A DNA stretch of 64,000 bases from Planococcus sp. PAMC 21323. Its GTDB lineage: Bacteria; Bacillota; Bacilli; Bacillales_A; Planococcaceae. The DNA is taken from positions 2,728,001-2,792,000 of the forward strand of contig NZ_CP009129.1 of NCBI RefSeq assembly GCF_000785555.1. The letters are read 5' to 3'. Of the stretch, positions 52,585-62,430 are shown in pieces (position 1 is the first letter of the stretch; each line of letters opens with the position of its first letter). Made by a program: the position numbers and the translations under genes. The notes beneath the pieces were generated by a model. That model made no database searches. It was not told the origin of the DNA and saw only the letters and a program-made list of their open reading frames with translations.

Positions 52585-54038
52585 GCATTGCTCCTTTCCT
52601 TTGCAAAATCACTTTGAATTTCTTGAGCCAGCAACTTTGCGCCTTGCATTACAATCGGAATGCCTCCCCCTGGATGTACTGAGGCTCCAACTGCGTACAA
52701 GCCCTCTGTTTTAAACGGTTTGACTTGGGGGCGAAAAACACCGGATTGGAACAAAGTGGGACCTATTCCAAAACTGCCTCCTTTAAATAACCCAAATGCT
52801 TCTGCATCTGAAGGTGTACGAACTTCCATCCATTCAACAGCATTACGGAAATCCGGGAATGCTAAACTCTCCATGCGATCAATAATGCGATCAATCCACG
52901 CTTGATCATTTGCCCAATCGATATCGGTTCCTGAAGGTACGGGAACTAATACGTATAAAACCCCTTTGCCTTCTGGAGCTAATGAATCATCTATTTTCGA
53001 TGGATGGAAAGTATAAATTGCAGGATTTTCGGTTTTCTGTTTTTTCACAAACACATCATCCATGTGGTCAACATAATTGTCTCCAATGAAAAATTGATGG
53101 ACATTTCCTTCTTCGTATACTTTGTTTAATCCGAAATACAATAACACGCAGCCAGAAGACGCTGTATACTTCTTCTTTTTCTGCTCGGGTAATACTTTTT
53201 CAATGCCTGGAAAATCGCCATTATAAACAACCGCATCAAACGCTTCAAAACCGGCTGTTGTTTCGATACCTTTAGCTTTTTGGTTTTCTGTGACGATTTT
53301 TTTGACCGGACTATTTGTTTTAATAGTTACGTTATTTCGTGACCGAAGTGCTTTTTCTAGCACAGGGATTAAACTGCCATATCCACCTTTTAAGTAATAA
53401 ACACCGTGTTCGTGCTCACTAAAAGGCACTAACGCATACATCGCCGGAGCACGAAACGGGTCCCCACCGATATACAATGACTGCAAGGAATAAGCTAATT
53501 GCAATCGTTCATCGCGGAAATAATTTGACATGAGCTTATTAACAGACTGCTGAGGTTTTAACTTCATTAACTTTTTTATATTATCTGCTGTAAAAAAACT
53601 GGCTTTGTTAACGAATGAATGCTCTAAAAATGAAGATTTACCAATTTTGAAACGCTCGCGTCCTTCTGAAATAAAGCGAAGAAACCCTTCTTTTTCAGCA
53701 GGAAAAACATTTTCAATTTCTTCTAGCTGACGATTAATGTCTGGGTATTTTGTGTAAACAACCCCGTCTGGAAAACGAATAGAGTAAAGTGGGTCACATA
53801 ATAACAATTCGATATCTTCTTCTGGAACTCCTGCTTGTTGGAGAAGATCTTGGAACATTTCCGGTAACAGTACAATGGTGGGTCCTTGATCAACTTTAAA
53901 GCCATCTCGCTCTACAAATGTTAAACGACCACCTAGCTTTTCTTCTTTTTCAAAAATGGTGACGTCAAATCCCATATTAGATAAATACAAAGAACCCATC
54001 ATGCCCCCAACGCCACTACCAATCATCGCGATTTTCAT
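52581..54038 (-). CDS. Carotenoid desaturase/oxidase (CrtN family, second paralogue)
   Basis: The 485-residue FAD protein has GSGVGGMMGSLYLSNMGFDVTIFEK and the end YAVGASVHPGGGIPIVMQGAKLLAQEI. It is similar to CrtN and CrtP of Staphylococcus, with the FGIGPTLFQSGVFRPQ segment close to CrtN. In such clusters a second CrtN-type enzyme (CrtNb) oxidises or further desaturates the backbone. It overlaps crtM and crtN by four bases each, so the three form one transcript. Confidence 0.85.
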   Translation of the reverse strand: MKIAMIGSGVGGMMGSLYLSNMGFDVTIFEKEEKLGGRLTFVERDGFKVDQGPTIVLLPEMFQDLLQQAGVPEEDIELLLCDPLYSIRFPDGVVYTKYPDINRQLEEIENVFPAEKEGFLRFISEGRERFKIGKSSFLEHSFVNKASFFTADNIKKLMKLKPQQSVNKLMSNYFRDERLQLAYSLQSLYIGGDPFRAPAMYALVPFSEHEHGVYYLKGGYGSLIPVLEKALRSRNNVTIKTNSPVKKIVTENQKAKGIETTAGFEAFDAVVYNGDFPGIEKVLPEQKKKKYTASSGCVLLYFGLNKVYEEGNVHQFFIGDNYVDHMDDVFVKKQKTENPAIYTFHPSKIDDSLAPEGKGVLYVLVPVPSGTDIDWANDQAWIDRIIDRMESLAFPDFRNAVEWMEVRTPSDAEAFGLFKGGSFGIGPTLFQSGVFRPQVKPFKTEGLYAVGASVHPGGGIPIVMQGAKLLAQEIQSDFAKERSNA

Positions 54039-55561
54039 ACAAATCCCCCCGATGCTGGAAGCGGTAAGATTGGAATCCCTGTTTTTCCATGCTGTTCAAG
54101 TATGCCGTTTGTTGTAATGCGTGCCGATTCCAAAATTGTGGGTAATCCACTCCCAGGATGCGTACCTCCACCGACTAACCAACAATTCTTTAGTTCTTCG
54201 AATTTATTGTGTGGGCGGAACACCATCATTTGTGTTAGTTGGTGTCCTAAGTTAAATGTTGCTCCTTGATACACTGAATAATCTTCCTGCCAGCCCATTG
54301 GCGTTAACATTTTTTCAACTTCAATATGATCTCGTAAATTCTTGAATTCCGATTTTTCTTCAATGGTATCCAGTACTAATTCACGAAAAGCAGCTTGTTC
54401 ATTTTCCCAGCCGATGTCACTAAAGTTATTTGGCACTGGCGCTAGAATATATAATGCCGATTTGCCTTCTGGCGCTAAAGTTGGATCGGTAACACTGGCA
54501 TTTTGCACATAGATTGAAGGATCTGCAGAGAGAATACGCGATTTCGTCATTTCTTCAACATTTTTCTTATAATCTTTCGCAAATATAATCGTATGGTGAG
54601 AAAGATCGTATTTTTTATCAAGACCTAAATAAAGCATGAATGTGGAGCACGAATATTTTTTCTTCGCTAGTTTCTCTGGTGTGTATTTTTTCAAGATTCC
54701 TGGTTCAACTAAGTGATTCATGACATGAGCAAAGTCTCCGTTAATAATCACTTCATCTGCTTCTTCACGTTTTCCGTTTTCAAGATCTACACCTTTAACT
54801 TTTCGGTTTTCAATCCATAGTTTTTCTACCCCTGTACTCGTGTGAATTTTACCACCTAGCTCTTCAACCACTTTAGCCATGGCTTGTGACAATTGATTGA
54901 CTCCACCGATTGGATGATAGATACCATATGCATGCTCCATATAAGAAAGGATTGAAAAAGCGCCAGGACATTCCCAAGGAGACATTCCTAAGTATTTGGA
55001 TTGAAAAGCAAACGCCATTTTTAAACGCTCGTCTTTAAAATATCGAGACAATACGTCATATAAGGTTTTATTAACTTCTAGTTGTGGCAATGCTCTTAAC
55101 ACTTTTGGGTGAACCATTCCAAAATAACTGTCCATTTTTGTTTGCAAAATAGGCGATAAGGCTTCTAGTTTCTTGCCCGTGTCTTTCATAAAACGTTCGT
55201 AACCTTCTCCATCACCTTTGAATTTCTCATTAATTTGCTTTTTCATTTCTTGGTTATTCCGCGTCATAACCAAATTTTCTTCTTCGAAAATCAACTCATA
55301 CATCGGATCTAATTCAACCGCATTCATATAATCTTTTAACTTACGGCCTGTTACTTCAAATAGTTCTTCTACTAAATGAAGCATGCTCAAAAAAGTGGGG
55401 CCGGTATCGAACGTGAATTCACCTAGGCGGAGTTCCGCATTTCGGCCTCCTACCCATGGTTGTTTCTCATAGACATCTACTTTATATCCTTTACTTGCTA
55501 ATAACATCGCTGCAGCCAGTCCTCCAGGGCCCGCGCCTATGACGATCATTTTCTCTGACAT
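54035..55561 (-). CDS. crtN: Dehydrosqualene desaturase
   Basis: The 508-residue protein has GAGPGGLAAAMLLASKGYKVDVYEK at the N terminus, the YSCSTFMLYLGLDKKYD and DPSIYVQNASVTDPTLAPEGK segments matching staphylococcal CrtN, and WLVGGGTHPGSGLPTILESARI at the end. It introduces conjugated double bases into dehydrosqualene to give diaponeurosporene-type pigments. The ATG at 55561 follows GGAGG; the ATG at 55576 has no site. It is the first gene of the minus-strand operon. Confidence 0.88.
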   Translation of the reverse strand: MSEKMIVIGAGPGGLAAAMLLASKGYKVDVYEKQPWVGGRNAELRLGEFTFDTGPTFLSMLHLVEELFEVTGRKLKDYMNAVELDPMYELIFEEENLVMTRNNQEMKKQINEKFKGDGEGYERFMKDTGKKLEALSPILQTKMDSYFGMVHPKVLRALPQLEVNKTLYDVLSRYFKDERLKMAFAFQSKYLGMSPWECPGAFSILSYMEHAYGIYHPIGGVNQLSQAMAKVVEELGGKIHTSTGVEKLWIENRKVKGVDLENGKREEADEVIINGDFAHVMNHLVEPGILKKYTPEKLAKKKYSCSTFMLYLGLDKKYDLSHHTIIFAKDYKKNVEEMTKSRILSADPSIYVQNASVTDPTLAPEGKSALYILAPVPNNFSDIGWENEQAAFRELVLDTIEEKSEFKNLRDHIEVEKMLTPMGWQEDYSVYQGATFNLGHQLTQMMVFRPHNKFEELKNCWLVGGGTHPGSGLPTILESARITTNGILEQHGKTGIPILPLPASGGFV

Positions 55562-55762
55562 ACTAGATGCCTCCATTCCAAATCTCTCTTAAACTCCACA
55601 ATAGTTATACAAATATTATACCTCTCGATTTTTAAAAAACCTACTTATTTGAATTTACCCTCTTGTGACGTTTTTTATGTCTGCATTCGTTTATACATGA
55701 ATCTTTATAGAACGATTGATCATCACTCCAGCAAGTCGAGATCGTGAATCTTGTTTAAACAA

Positions 55763-55795
55763 AAAAATCCAGCTCATGAACTGAGCTGGATTTTT
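55763..55795 (-). terminator. Terminator of the LysM-3D gene
   Basis: AAAAATCCAGCTCA pairs with TGAGCTGGATTTTT with a 5-base loop. Confidence 0.9.
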
Positions 55796-55796
55796 C

Positions 55797-56555
55797 TTAG
55801 TTTAATATTTTTATTTTCACGTTTTTGCGTCCCCATTTAAGCGCTTTGCTTTGAGTCGGGATGAACACATCAATTTTATTTCCTTTGATCGCGCCACCTG
55901 TATCTCCAGCGACTGCATAGCCATAACCTTCAACATGTACTTTAGAACCTAATGGAATGACTCTTGGATCTACTGCAATCACTTTAAGTCCAGGGTTTTT
56001 CTTTAAGTTAATTCCTGTTCTTGTTATACCAGAACAGCCTTTGCAGTATGCTGTATAAGCTGTCGCACTAACTGTGAATTCTTTTGCTACCGATCCGCTC
56101 GTTGAACGAGAAGGAGTTGCTTTTTTAGAAACTGTTTTTGCTGCCGTTTTATTTAACTTAAGTTTTTGATTTGGATAAATTGTATTAGACTTTAAGCCGT
56201 TCCACGTCTTTATGTTTGTAACGGATACTTTTTGTGATTTTGATATTTTATAAAGCGTATCTCCACGTTTCACAGTGTATACTGTTGAACTTCCACTTTT
56301 AGAAGCAGATGCTTTTTTTGAAACTGTTTGGACTGTAGCTTTTTTCAATTTAAGTTTTTGATTTGGATAAATCGTATTAGACTTTAAACCATTCCATGCT
56401 TTCAAACTGCTAACTGATACGTTATTCATTTTTGAGATTTTATAAAGTGAATCCCCACTTTTTACTGTGTATGTATTAGATGCTGCTGAACTTTCAATCG
56501 AAGTGCCTAAGAATAAAATCAGTGCAAAACTCAAGATCATTAATAGTTTTTTCAA
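55797..56555 (-). CDS. Secreted LysM-3D-domain cell-wall protein (YocH-like)
   Basis: The 252-residue protein has a signal peptide (MKKLLMILSFALILFLG, cleavage after SSAASA at about 26) and two LysM repeats (TYTVKSGDSLYKISKMNNVS; VYTVKRGDTLYKISKSQKVS), each followed by an NGLKSNTIYPNQKLKLKK linker. A C-terminal 3D domain contains DPRVIPLGSKV and GDTGGAIKGNKIDVF with the catalytic aspartates. It binds peptidoglycan and cleaves or modifies it as an autolysin. The start is a TTG at 56555 with AAAGGGG 8 bases before it. Confidence 0.88.
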   Translation of the reverse strand: MKKLLMILSFALILFLGTSIESSAASNTYTVKSGDSLYKISKMNNVSVSSLKAWNGLKSNTIYPNQKLKLKKATVQTVSKKASASKSGSSTVYTVKRGDTLYKISKSQKVSVTNIKTWNGLKSNTIYPNQKLKLNKTAAKTVSKKATPSRSTSGSVAKEFTVSATAYTAYCKGCSGITRTGINLKKNPGLKVIAVDPRVIPLGSKVHVEGYGYAVAGDTGGAIKGNKIDVFIPTQSKALKWGRKNVKIKILN

Positions 56556-56766
56556 TCCGCTATCCCCTTTGCTTTTTCTTAGTACAACCAAAATAGCACG
56601 GCAATATTACAGACATGTAACAATTTGAAGCATGTTTCATTACAATATGACTCTTTATTGTGACATAAGTATTGCTTATACCCTTTTTTATCCCTAAATA
56701 TTGGGTTTATAAAAGACTATCAACCCATTCTATATGATACACACCCCTTTATTTCCGAGGAAATAA

Positions 56767-56798
56767 AAACACACGAGCTTTTATGAGCTCGTGTGTTT
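56767..56798 (-). terminator. Terminator of dbpA
   Basis: AAACACACGAGCT and AGCTCGTGTGTTT form a perfect 13-bp stem. Confidence 0.9.
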
Positions 56799-56800
56799 CG

Positions 56801-58246
56801 TTATTTGTTTGCTTTATGAACTTTTAATACTTTGCCTTTTACGGTCTTATCCTTCATAGCTTTTAGCACCATTGGACCTTTACCATTTAAAATATCAATA
56901 TACGTTACGGTATCTTGAATCTTAATGATCCCAATATCTTCAGCTGTGACTCCTGGAATACTCGTCAATGTTCCAACAAAGTCAAAAGCACGCAGTTTCT
57001 TTTTCTTACCACCGTTAAAATAGAGTTTTAAAATATCTTTATTCACTTGTTCGTTTTTGTTTTTCTTTAATTTCGGGCGACTTTCGAGTTTCTCTGTAAA
57101 GGCTAGCATCGCTGCATCTACTTCATGAACGGAAGGTGAAGTTCTATGTGGAATTTCAAACCCGATATAATTTTCAATTTCAGTTAAGAATTTATCTTCA
57201 TTCGGCGTTACAAACGAAATTGCTTTACCTGTTTTCCCAGCACGTCCTGTACGACCTGAGCGGTGGACGTAGCTTTCTTTTTCCATTGGTAAATCATAAT
57301 TGATAACATGCGTGATATTGTCGATATCAATTCCACGAGCCGCTACGTCAGTGGCTACTAAATAACGGAACTCTCCACGCTTAAAATCATTCATAACCGC
57401 AGTCCGGTCTTCTTGTAACATACCGCCATGCAATTTATCACATGTATAATAATGTTTTTCTAATTGCTCCATCACAAAATCAACATTGTCTTTGGTGCGA
57501 CAGAAAATAATACAGCTGTCTGGGTTTTCAACAATTGTCACGTCACGCAATAAAGAAAATTTCTTCTGTTCTGCTACCACAAATAAGGAGTGATCAATTT
57601 GATCTGTTAAAGTTTCAGTGGATGCAATTTCAATGTGCTGGGGGTCAATCATATACTTTTTCTGTAACTTTTCTACATTTTCAGGCAATGTTGCTGAAAA
57701 AAGCATTGTTGTGCGTTGCTTTGGTAATTTGTTAATAATCGATTCTACTTGTTCAACAAATCCCATATTCAGCATTTCATCTGCTTCATCGAGAACGAGG
57801 TATTCGATTCGCTCTAAGTTTAATGTGCCTCGTTCAATGTGGTCTAATACCCGACCTGGAGTTCCAACAACAACATGGCATTTTTGCTTAAGTTCAGCTT
57901 GTTGGTAAGCAAAAGGCTGTTTGCCATATACTGCTGCTGCTTTAATGCGTTTAAAGCGCCCAATATTTGTTACATCTTCTTTTACTTGATCTGCTAGTTC
58001 GCGTGTTGGCGTCAAAATCAATGCCTGTGGTTTGTTTTCTTCCCAATCCACTAGCTCACAAATTGGTATACCGAATGCTGCTGTTTTACCACTTCCTGTT
58101 TGAGACTTTACCGTTAGGTCAGTCTTAGACAGAGCTACAGGGATAACTTTCTCCTGCACTTCTGTTGGTTCTGTATAGCCAAGACCTTCAAGTGCCTTTA
58201 CGATTGACTCACTAATGTTGTATTCGCTAAATTGTTTGTTACTCAT
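56801..58246 (-). CDS. dbpA: DEAD-box RNA helicase DbpA-type
   Basis: The 481-residue protein has the helicase core with Q motif, Walker [14 protein letters not shown] box [12 protein letters not shown] motif [17 protein letters not shown], and a C-terminal RNA-binding domain ([28 protein letters not shown]) typical of DbpA/YxiN, which binds helix 92 of 23S rRNA. It helps ribosome assembly. The gene appears monocistronic. Confidence 0.92.
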   Translation of the reverse strand: MSNKQFSEYNISESIVKALEGLGYTEPTEVQEKVIPVALSKTDLTVKSQTGSGKTAAFGIPICELVDWEENKPQALILTPTRELADQVKEDVTNIGRFKRIKAAAVYGKQPFAYQQAELKQKCHVVVGTPGRVLDHIERGTLNLERIEYLVLDEADEMLNMGFVEQVESIINKLPKQRTTMLFSATLPENVEKLQKKYMIDPQHIEIASTETLTDQIDHSLFVVAEQKKFSLLRDVTIVENPDSCIIFCRTKDNVDFVMEQLEKHYYTCDKLHGGMLQEDRTAVMNDFKRGEFRYLVATDVAARGIDIDNITHVINYDLPMEKESYVHRSGRTGRAGKTGKAISFVTPNEDKFLTEIENYIGFEIPHRTSPSVHEVDAAMLAFTEKLESRPKLKKNKNEQVNKDILKLYFNGGKKKKLRAFDFVGTLTSIPGVTAEDIGIIKIQDTVTYIDILNGKGPMVLKAMKDKTVKGKVLKVHKANK

Positions 58247-58360
58247 AATTATTCTCCATCTCCGTTCAAAAATTTCAGGTTCTTCTATTATCGCACGGAT
58301 TAGAACATTCTGCAGTTAAACGATTATTAAGTTATATCTAGTTTTGGTGAATCGACCCTA

Positions 58361-60232
58361 TCATTGGTCCATTAAACTGACCGAAACTTTGACGTCTAAT
58401 GACTGACTGCCACCTCGATAAACACCTTGTACTGGGCTCACATCATTATAGTCACGTCCAACGCCGACACGGATATGATTTTCTAATGCTTCTACATTAT
58501 TTGTTGGATCTAGACCAACCCAACCAATTCCCGGCACCATCACTTCTACCCAGGCATGACTTGCTGCATCTCCCACAAGTGCAGAGTTTTCACCTACATA
58601 TAAATATCCACTTACATAGCGTGCTGGAATATGCTTACTACGCAGAATCCCAAGCATAACGTGTGTAATATCTTGGCAGACACCTTTTTTAAGGGAGAAC
58701 GATTCTTCTGCTTTTGTATGAACCGTTGTCGAATCTCCGTCATACGTAAAATGTTGATGGATATACTCCATGACATCAATCGCATATTGCACTGGGTTTT
58801 TCATTGTCCCAAGCTCACGATCAATTTGACTCATTTGTTCCGGTGTTAAGTAAGTGTAGGCTGTGTTACTTAAAAAAGCTAAATAATGCTCTCCGAATAA
58901 TTGCGAATGAAAAATAGCATTCATTTCTGGAGAATAGTCTATTCGGTGGATAAATGGGCTTTTTTGAATACTGACAATCGAGCTTGTTTTAACTTCTAAA
59001 TGCTGGTGATGCTCCGCAATAAAAAAGGTTTCTACATGGTTACCCCAAATATCAATATGTTCTTTTGTTAAAGAAGCAGGTGTAATTTCTGCGCGATAAG
59101 ATAAAAGACGCTGACACTCATCTGTTCTTGGTTTTAAACGAATCGAGTTCATACTTTGATCGACAATGGTGTCATATTTGAATACATTCGTATGTTCAAT
59201 TTTAAATTTCATAGAAGTTATTCCTTTCGCGCCCATGCTCTGTGATTGGCTGGATTCTACCAATTTCGTCTCGGAATCGCTTAAATAATAAGTCTTCGAG
59301 AATATATGCCCTACTTCATTGCAATTGTTTTGAAAATCATTGAGAAATTCCATAATTTCATCCGAGTTTAGTTCCTCCATACTGACTTCCTTAAACTCTT
59401 TTTGTAATTGATCTAGTTTTGCGTAAAGCTCCCAAGAATAATGCGAAATTTTCCCATCTTCCAGTTCATCCACTGCCTGGCGTACATGTGCCAAACAATA
59501 ACGTATCGATCGTGGAAAATTGGTATTGGCAATTAAAAACGACAACACTTTTTTTGGTTTCATTTGGGGCGGATTCATTTTTAAATAAGCATTATAGCCG
59601 TTCGTCATTCGTAAAGCAGCTAACCAATAATAATAGTCTTCGGACTGCGTTTGAAATGCTCTTTCTAGTGTCCGTTCGCAAACTACATTTAAAATACGGG
59701 CTGTTTTTTCTGCACGCTCTAACCACTTAGCGATTTTAATAATCTGATATGGGACCCCGCGAGGCATAGAAGATTCGACAATCCCTTGTGTAATCAATGA
59801 GGTTAATTTGACTTGTTCTAAGAAGTCCCGCATTTGTTTAACGGTACAACTTTGTTGGTCCATTTCCTGTAATGTTAAATAACAGCGATTCCAAGCTTCC
59901 CAATAATCATCTGGAATATGATCTCTACTAATTCGGGCATTTTCTCGAACCACTTTTACACAGCTTGCGACAGCGTTGAAATTACTTTCTTCCATCGCCA
60001 AATAATATACAAGTTGGTCTTCTTGATAGCTCGGCATAGATTGTATTCGTTCCATCGTCTCGGTTGAAGCACAAATCTCATAAACCAATTTCCAGTCACT
60101 GCCTCGGGCCAACTCTTCGTCAGAGGCTTCAATCATCTGCAATAATTGCACGTCTAAAATGCGAGCATTATTCTCTGCCCTTTCTACATTTCTCGACATC
60201 CAATACAAAGAATTCGCTACACGACTAAGCAT
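58361..60232 (-). CDS. Alpha-E domain fused to a transglutaminase-like domain
   Basis: The protein has 623 residues. Residues 1-310 form the alpha-E helical domain (MLSRVANSLYWMSRNVERAENNARILDV) and residues about 336-620 a transglutaminase-like enzyme with an N-terminal beta domain and the catalytic triad Cys in KKGVCQDITHVML, His in ASHAWVEVMVPG and Asp in LDPTNN. In most species these are two neighbouring genes; here they are fused in one continuous frame. The upstream partner is a circularly permuted ATP-grasp. Together they probably make or process a peptide conjugate of unknown identity. The ATG at 60232 overlaps the ATP-grasp stop (TGATG). Confidence 0.88.
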   Translation of the reverse strand: MLSRVANSLYWMSRNVERAENNARILDVQLLQMIEASDEELARGSDWKLVYEICASTETMERIQSMPSYQEDQLVYYLAMEESNFNAVASCVKVVRENARISRDHIPDDYWEAWNRCYLTLQEMDQQSCTVKQMRDFLEQVKLTSLITQGIVESSMPRGVPYQIIKIAKWLERAEKTARILNVVCERTLERAFQTQSEDYYYWLAALRMTNGYNAYLKMNPPQMKPKKVLSFLIANTNFPRSIRYCLAHVRQAVDELEDGKISHYSWELYAKLDQLQKEFKEVSMEELNSDEIMEFLNDFQNNCNEVGHIFSKTYYLSDSETKLVESSQSQSMGAKGITSMKFKIEHTNVFKYDTIVDQSMNSIRLKPRTDECQRLLSYRAEITPASLTKEHIDIWGNHVETFFIAEHHQHLEVKTSSIVSIQKSPFIHRIDYSPEMNAIFHSQLFGEHYLAFLSNTAYTYLTPEQMSQIDRELGTMKNPVQYAIDVMEYIHQHFTYDGDSTTVHTKAEESFSLKKGVCQDITHVMLGILRSKHIPARYVSGYLYVGENSALVGDAASHAWVEVMVPGIGWVGLDPTNNVEALENHIRVGVGRDYNDVSPVQGVYRGGSQSLDVKVSVSLMDQ

Positions 60233-61689
60233 CAAGAGTCCCCCTCTTCTTCTTTATTTTTGAATACCCACGTATCCTTTCCGCCGCCACCTTGCGAAGA
60301 ATTAACGACAAGAGAACCTTCTTTTAAAGCAACACGTGAAAGTCCGCCTGGCATAACATGCGTATCTCTCCCTCTTACCACAAAGACTCTCAAATCAACG
60401 TGACACGGATAAAACTCTTCTCCTTGATATGCTGGAGCACGAGACAGTTTAATAGTTGGTTGGGCAATGTATTGGTGTGGTGTTTCAATGATTTTCTCAC
60501 GGAATATTTCGATCAACTCTTCAGATGCATGGGGTCCAACGAGCATATCGTAACCACCTGAGGCCCCAACATTTTTAACCACCAATTCATGTAAGTGATC
60601 TAATACCCATTCCCTTTCCTCCGGATTATCCAATAGATAGGTTTTCACATTATCGATAATTGGCTCTTCTCCCAAATAATAGCGAATCATGTCTGGTACA
60701 TAAGCATAAATGGCTTTATCGTCAGCTACTCCATTGCCAATTCCATTTAATATAGCCACATTCCCTTTTCGATAAGCAAGCAGTAATCCCGGAACCCCTA
60801 GTGTAGATTCAGCAAGAAATGCTTCTGGGTCAAGGTAATCATCATCAATACGACGATATATGATATCGACTCGTTTTAAGCCTCTCATGGATTTCATATA
60901 GACAATATTTTTTTTGACGATTAAATCTCTACCTTCCACCAAATCAATGCCCATCTGCTGTGCTAAAAAAACATGATCATAATAAGCAGAATTATACATC
61001 CCTGGCGTTAACAACACTGCAAAAGCCTTGTCTTTTCTCGATTCTGGGGCATGATCGAGTATCGCTTGGTGTAAATGCGACAGCTGGTGTTCGAGGGTAT
61101 GAACAGACTGGCTAGCGAAAAATTCGGGGTACACTTGCCGCATAACATAACGATTTTGGTACACATATGACAAACCTGAAGGATTGCGTAAATTATCTTC
61201 AAGCACATGATATTTTCCTTCTTCATCACGAATCAAATCAATGCCAGCTAAAAAAATATGATTTTTTAGCGGAATGTCTATTCCTTTTACTTGTTCATCA
61301 TAATAATAAGGATTTTCTTCCACTAATCGTCTTGGAACAATTCCATCCTTGAGTATGCGCTTTTCATTGTAAACATCTTCTAAAAATTGATTGAGTGCTT
61401 CGGCACGTTGAATCATTCCTTTTTCGATCACTTCCCAATCTTCCGAAGGAATAATAATCGGAACAAAATCAAAAGGCATTGTTCTTTCAGTGCCCACATT
61501 ATTGTTATAAACAGTGAACGTAATGCCTTGCCTTAAAAATGATAATTGAGCGGTCTCGTGCTTTTCTTTAAGCTCCTCTTTCGAAAACCTTTGAAGAACA
61601 TCGAAAAACTTCCTATAATGCGATTTCGGTTTTCCATGCGGCGTAAACATTTCGTCAAAAAATGCTCCTGTTGAATAAGTTTTGAACAA
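60232..61689 (-). CDS. Circularly permuted ATP-grasp protein
   Basis: The 485-residue protein has the CP_ATPgrasp_2 pattern: DNLRNPSGLSYVYQNRYVMRQVYPE, RVDIIYRRIDDDYLDPE, NVGASGGYDMLVGP and the tail SSQGGGGKDTWVF. ATP-grasp enzymes ligate amines to carboxylates; the combination with alpha-E and transglutaminase domains is known as a conserved peptide-synthesis module. It is coupled to the downstream fusion protein by a one-base overlap. Confidence 0.9.
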   Translation of the reverse strand: MFKTYSTGAFFDEMFTPHGKPKSHYRKFFDVLQRFSKEELKEKHETAQLSFLRQGITFTVYNNNVGTERTMPFDFVPIIIPSEDWEVIEKGMIQRAEALNQFLEDVYNEKRILKDGIVPRRLVEENPYYYDEQVKGIDIPLKNHIFLAGIDLIRDEEGKYHVLEDNLRNPSGLSYVYQNRYVMRQVYPEFFASQSVHTLEHQLSHLHQAILDHAPESRKDKAFAVLLTPGMYNSAYYDHVFLAQQMGIDLVEGRDLIVKKNIVYMKSMRGLKRVDIIYRRIDDDYLDPEAFLAESTLGVPGLLLAYRKGNVAILNGIGNGVADDKAIYAYVPDMIRYYLGEEPIIDNVKTYLLDNPEEREWVLDHLHELVVKNVGASGGYDMLVGPHASEELIEIFREKIIETPHQYIAQPTIKLSRAPAYQGEEFYPCHVDLRVFVVRGRDTHVMPGGLSRVALKEGSLVVNSSQGGGGKDTWVFKNKEEEGDS

Positions 61690-61742
61690 ACCGATGACCC
61701 CCTCTAATACATAGAATATTCAGACAAAAAATGAGTAAGAAA

Positions 61743-61775
61743 AAGCTATGCCGTTTCTGCAAACGCGCATAGCTT
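61743..61775 (-). terminator. Terminator after the YtxH-like gene
   Basis: AAGCTATGC and GCATAGCTT form a perfect stem with a 15-base loop. On the minus strand a TTTTTC tail follows. Confidence 0.75.
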
Positions 61776-61798
61776 ATCTTAATTCTATTATAACAAAA

Positions 61799-62263
61799 TC
61801 ATTTTCCGAATGTTGAATCTTCTGAAGATGACTGATTTTTTTTCAAAGAATCGCCAGTGCTTCCGCCGAAATCCCCGCTTGTCGGCTTGTTACTGTCCGC
61901 AGCACTTGCGCTAAAATCACTCTTGGAGCTATCTGTCTGTTTCGCAGTAGAATCCTGAAATTCTTTATTGGCTTTGTCTAAAACTTCTTTTTCTTTATTC
62001 ATCATATCTTGCTGAGCATCTATTGCCGTTTTCACTTTTTCCACTGCTTTGTTGACTGTCGGTTTTACTTTATCAACCATGCCACCAGATTGTTCGTTTA
62101 AACGATCAAGCCCTTTTTTAATACTTGCTTTTACTTCCTCTTTATTAACTTGAGAAGTTCTGCCTGTCATCGTTTTTTGTTGAGTCATTGCCGCGCCAAT
62201 TACAGCACCAAGACCGATTAAGACAAGCTTACCAAATAGGCCACCTGATGAATTTCTAGCCAT
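61799..62263 (-). CDS. YtxH-like general-stress-type membrane protein
   Basis: The 154-residue protein has one hydrophobic segment at residues 10-27 (GLFGKLVLIGLGAVIGAAM), then a long helical, charged stretch (VNKEEVKASIKKGLDRL) and a Ser/Asp-rich disordered tail. It resembles small YtxH-type membrane proteins with a role in stress. The ATG at 62263 follows GGAG; the longer start at 62272 is less likely. It stands alone between the ATP-grasp gene and gltD. Confidence 0.7.
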   Translation of the reverse strand: MARNSSGGLFGKLVLIGLGAVIGAAMTQQKTMTGRTSQVNKEEVKASIKKGLDRLNEQSGGMVDKVKPTVNKAVEKVKTAIDAQQDMMNKEKEVLDKANKEFQDSTAKQTDSSKSDFSASAADSNKPTSGDFGGSTGDSLKKNQSSSEDSTFGK

Positions 62264-62373
62264 ATAAATCACTCCATTCTTAAAGTAGTTAAACTATTTT
62301 TATAAAGTATTGACTAATTTTTTTGTTTCTAAACATTTAAGTAAATAATGATACCTAAAAATAATTTTCAAAA

Positions 62374-62411
62374 AAACTGCGACAACTTCTGATTCAAGGT
62401 TGTCGCAGTTT
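62374..62411 (-). terminator. Terminator of gltD
   Basis: AAACTGCGACAAC pairs with GTTGTCGCAGTTT. Confidence 0.9.
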
Positions 62412-62430
62412 AAAAATGATTCTTTTTTAT

